From the NCBI GenBank assembly GCA_002448815.1, contig DKAJ01000003.1, positions 178,900-242,899 on the forward strand: DNA of 64,000 nucleotides, given 5' to 3'. The DNA is from Micavibrio sp. UBA6929 (GTDB lineage: Bacteria; Pseudomonadota; Alphaproteobacteria; Micavibrionales; Micavibrionaceae). Each line of letters starts with the position of its first letter. The first letter of the stretch is position 1. The position numbers and the translations under genes were made by a program. The notes below the pieces were generated by a model. The model was not told the origin of the DNA and did not search any database. It saw nothing but the letters and a program-made list of their open reading frames with translations. Shown here one piece after another: positions 62,049-64,000 of this stretch.

Positions 62049-63221
62049 TTACAGCGTTTTTGTTCCTGATGGGATTTCAAAAATAGTGGCCTCACCATTT
62101 TTAAAGCCCATGGCGATCTTACCATTTTTAAGCTGCACCGCCAAATCACCGAAAATTTCTTTACGCCAGCCGCGCAGTGCCTTGGTGGAGGTTTCGTCTT
62201 TGCCTGCGGCGATGGCCTCAAGGTCGTCATTCGAAGCAATCAGTTTTGCCGCGACTTCATAGCGTCCAGCAGTAACCTTGAGGAGTGTTTTTAAAACATC
62301 AATGGTTGCAACGGTTTTTGCCGAAGGGGGTTTTTTCTTCGTGCGCTGCGGCCAGTCTTTTGGGTCGCTAGCCATGGACGTTTTGACAAGGCCAAGGATT
62401 TCTTGTCCTGTGCGCCCCTCGGCGCGGTCAGAAGGGAAACCGCGAATTTTCTTAAGGTCGCTGGCCGTTTTTGGCGGGTGCGCCGCCAAATCAGCGAGCG
62501 TTTCGTCGCGGAAAATCCATGTGCGCGGAATGTCTTTGCGCTGGGCTTTGCTTTCGCGCCATGCGGCAAGCGTGCGCAAAATAGCAAGGGTTTGCGCCTT
62601 ATGCGTTTTAATTTTTATGCGTTCCCATGCTTGATTTGGGTCGTTGTCATAGGTTTCTGGCGCGTTGAGGATTTCCTCTTCGGCGGCGAGCCAGTGCGTG
62701 CGGCCTCGCTGCGCGAGTTCGGCGTCCAGTTTTTGATAAATCTCAACCAGATGCGTGACATCGCCAAGGGCATAGTCGATTTGCTTGTCTGTCAGCGGAC
62801 GATTTGACCAGTTGGTAAATTGGGATGTTTTATCGATGCTGCCATTGGTAAGGGTGCGTACAAGGCTTTCATAGCCGATTTGATCGCCGTGACCGCAGAC
62901 CATAGCGGCAATTTGCGTATCAAACAGAGGCGCGGGGACTTCGCCCATGAGCTTATAAAAAATTTCTAAATCTTGGCGGGCAGCGTGAAAGACCTTGAGG
63001 ATGTCTGGATTGCGCAGCATATCCAAAACAGGGGTCATGTCGATGTTTTTGCTGAGCGGGTCAATCGCGGCGGCTTTGCCGTCTGGTGTGCCGATTTGAA
63101 CAAGGCACAATCTGGGGTAATAAGTCTTTTCGCGCAGAAATTCGGTGTCCACCGTCAGGAAGGGATGTTTGCACGCATCTTCCATGAAGGGGATCAGGTC
63201 TTTTTGTTGTGTAATCAGCAT
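62049..63221 (-). CDS. rnd: ribonuclease D
   Basis: A 390-residue 3'-5' exoribonuclease. DEDDy site: TVDTEFLREKTYYP (D25, E27), FHAARQDLEIFYKL, and DYALGDVTHLVEIYQKL. Two C-terminal HRDC-like domains follow, one with RDETLADLAAHPPKTASDLKKIRGF. It trims tRNA and other RNA 3' ends. It is divergent from aspS, an arrangement found in many Alphaproteobacteria. The length is typical. Confidence 0.96.
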   Translation of the reverse strand: MLITQQKDLIPFMEDACKHPFLTVDTEFLREKTYYPRLCLVQIGTPDGKAAAIDPLSKNIDMTPVLDMLRNPDILKVFHAARQDLEIFYKLMGEVPAPLFDTQIAAMVCGHGDQIGYESLVRTLTNGSIDKTSQFTNWSNRPLTDKQIDYALGDVTHLVEIYQKLDAELAQRGRTHWLAAEEEILNAPETYDNDPNQAWERIKIKTHKAQTLAILRTLAAWRESKAQRKDIPRTWIFRDETLADLAAHPPKTASDLKKIRGFPSDRAEGRTGQEILGLVKTSMASDPKDWPQRTKKKPPSAKTVATIDVLKTLLKVTAGRYEVAAKLIASNDDLEAIAAGKDETSTKALRGWRKEIFGDLAVQLKNGKIAMGFKNGEATIFEIPSGTKTL

Positions 63222-63350
63222 TATGTTTTCTATTAAACACCAAGATACGGGGAAAACAACGGGAAAGTTGATTTTCGGTAAAAAAATCCTTTGCGTTTGT
63301 GGCTTAGCACGCTAAAACCTAGGTGTTTAAAAGATATTAAAGGGGTAATT

Positions 63351-64000
63351 ATGCACGCTTATAGAACGCATACATGTGATCAACTTCGTAAATCAGATGC
63401 AGGCAAAACAGTTCGCTTGTCAGGATGGATCCATAAGATCCGTGACCATGGCGGGGTTTTATTTATCGATTTGCGCGATACTTATGGTTTGACACAATGC
63501 GTTGTGGATCAGGACTCTCCTTTGCTTGAGGCGGCTTCGCGCTGGCGTAATGAAAGTGTGATTACAATTTCTGGCGAGGTGAAAGAGCGCGCTGCGGAAA
63601 CAGTGAACCCGAAAATGGAAACAGGTGAAGTCGAAGTTTATATCGACGCCGCAGACGTACAATCGGCTGCAGATGTGATTCCGTTTCAGGTTGCCGATAG
63701 CGATCAGGCTGGCGAAGAAATTCGTTTGAAATATCGTTATATTGATTTGCGCCGTGAAAAAATGCAGAAAAACATTCGTTTGCGTAACGATGTCATCCGC
63801 ACCATGCGCGAGTCGATGTATGCGCTGGACTTCCAAGAATTCCAAACGCCAATTTTGACGGCAAGCTCACCAGAAGGTGCGCGTGACTATTTGGTGCCGT
63901 CACGTTTGCACCCAGGTCGTTTTTATGCGCTGCCACAGGCGCCGCAGCAATTTAAACAAATGCTGATGATGAGCGGATTTGATAAATATTTCCAAATTGC
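63351..64000 (+). CDS. aspS: aspartyl-tRNA synthetase, N-terminal part (3' end outside window)
   Basis: About 216 residues are visible. It begins MHAYRTHTCDQLRKSDAGKTV, then the anticodon-binding OB fold (VRLSGWIHKIRDHGGVLFIDLRD), and motif 2 region FQTPILTASSPEGARDYLVPSR with PQAPQQFKQMLMM, standard AspRS. AAAGGGG lies 7 bases before the ATG. The class II catalytic domain continues beyond the window. It faces rnd, 129 bases away. Confidence 0.97.
   Translation, partial: MHAYRTHTCDQLRKSDAGKTVRLSGWIHKIRDHGGVLFIDLRDTYGLTQCVVDQDSPLLEAASRWRNESVITISGEVKERAAETVNPKMETGEVEVYIDAADVQSAADVIPFQVADSDQAGEEIRLKYRYIDLRREKMQKNIRLRNDVIRTMRESMYALDFQEFQTPILTASSPEGARDYLVPSRLHPGRFYALPQAPQQFKQMLMMSGFDKYFQI

Noticed and set aside
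63233..63330. Nine-base inverted repeat TTAAACACC / GGTGTTTAA around the rnd-aspS gap
   Set aside because: The arms are 80 bases apart and A/T-rich; chance is likely.
1..64000. tRNA, rRNA, insertion sequences, phage genes
   Set aside because: No cloverleaf, rRNA motif, transposase or terminal repeats were seen, although a dedicated search was not possible.

Overview
The window reads as a gene-dense alphaproteobacterial chromosome of moderate GC with very short intergenic gaps; no gap exceeds about 300 bases, and no rRNA, tRNA, transposase, phage or CRISPR signature was seen. Evidence for Alphaproteobacteria is a tiny aa3-type cytochrome oxidase subunit IV gene, the purN-purM / DUF2066 / Hda-like block, and the divergent rnd-aspS pair at the right edge. 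The exact order cannot be fixed from sequence alone.

Region 1-16 kb is a surface and polysaccharide region. It opens with the 3' end of an RTX (calcium-binding nonapeptide) protein and a right-handed beta-helix protein, then a Wzy-like polymerase and Wzx-like flippase on the minus strand. Facing them is a plus-strand operon: two different sulfotransferases, a hexapeptide acyltransferase, an NHL-type beta-propeller, a complete AsnB-type amidotransferase, a second synthetase lacking the glutaminase domain, a GT4 glycosyltransferase and an outer-membrane beta-barrel. A bioC/bioH-like pair follows on the other strand.

Region 16-24 kb holds a 1667-residue type I secreted adhesin-like protein with three cadherin-like modules, three long poly-serine inserts (one inside a vWA domain) and C-terminal RTX repeats. 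Next come cysQ and ugd, overlapping by one base. CysQ removes the PAP by-product of sulfotransferases and Ugd makes UDP-glucuronate, so this pair matches the sulfotransferase locus. A SapC-family gene ends the region.

Region 24-36 kb contains an HTH/coiled-coil protein, a DDAH-like amidinohydrolase behind an unusual hairpin leader, a TetR-regulated RND tripartite efflux operon with two matching operator palindromes, a cysteine desulfurase-ferredoxin operon, an alpha/beta-hydrolase whose nucleophile-elbow serine is alanine, and a Bcp peroxiredoxin.

Region 36-49 kb has an AsmA/YhdP-like giant, a small ion channel with a poly-C tract in its leader, tyrS, anmK, a class I glutamine amidotransferase (peptidase C26), a UDP-glucuronate 4-epimerase-like gene, tsaC/sua5, and a GDP-L-fucose operon (gmd-fcl-manC) translationally coupled to an arginine-deiminase-related gene. 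Region 49-64 kb is mainly housekeeping: an M3 peptidase, a split MnmD/MnmC pair, a WecA/MraY-like glycosyl-phosphate transferase, a large hybrid histidine kinase with its own HPt domain, the small oxidase subunit, purN, purM, DUF2066, an Hda-like ATPase, sixA-like, rnd and the 5' part of aspS.

Together the sugar-nucleotide genes (ugd, epimerase, gmd-fcl-manC), polymer assembly genes (wzx, wzy, WecA-like, GT4) and decoration genes (two sulfotransferases, acyltransferase, AsnB pair, CysQ) suggest a cell that makes a sulfated, possibly amidated, uronate- and fucose-containing exopolysaccharide. That composition is inference.
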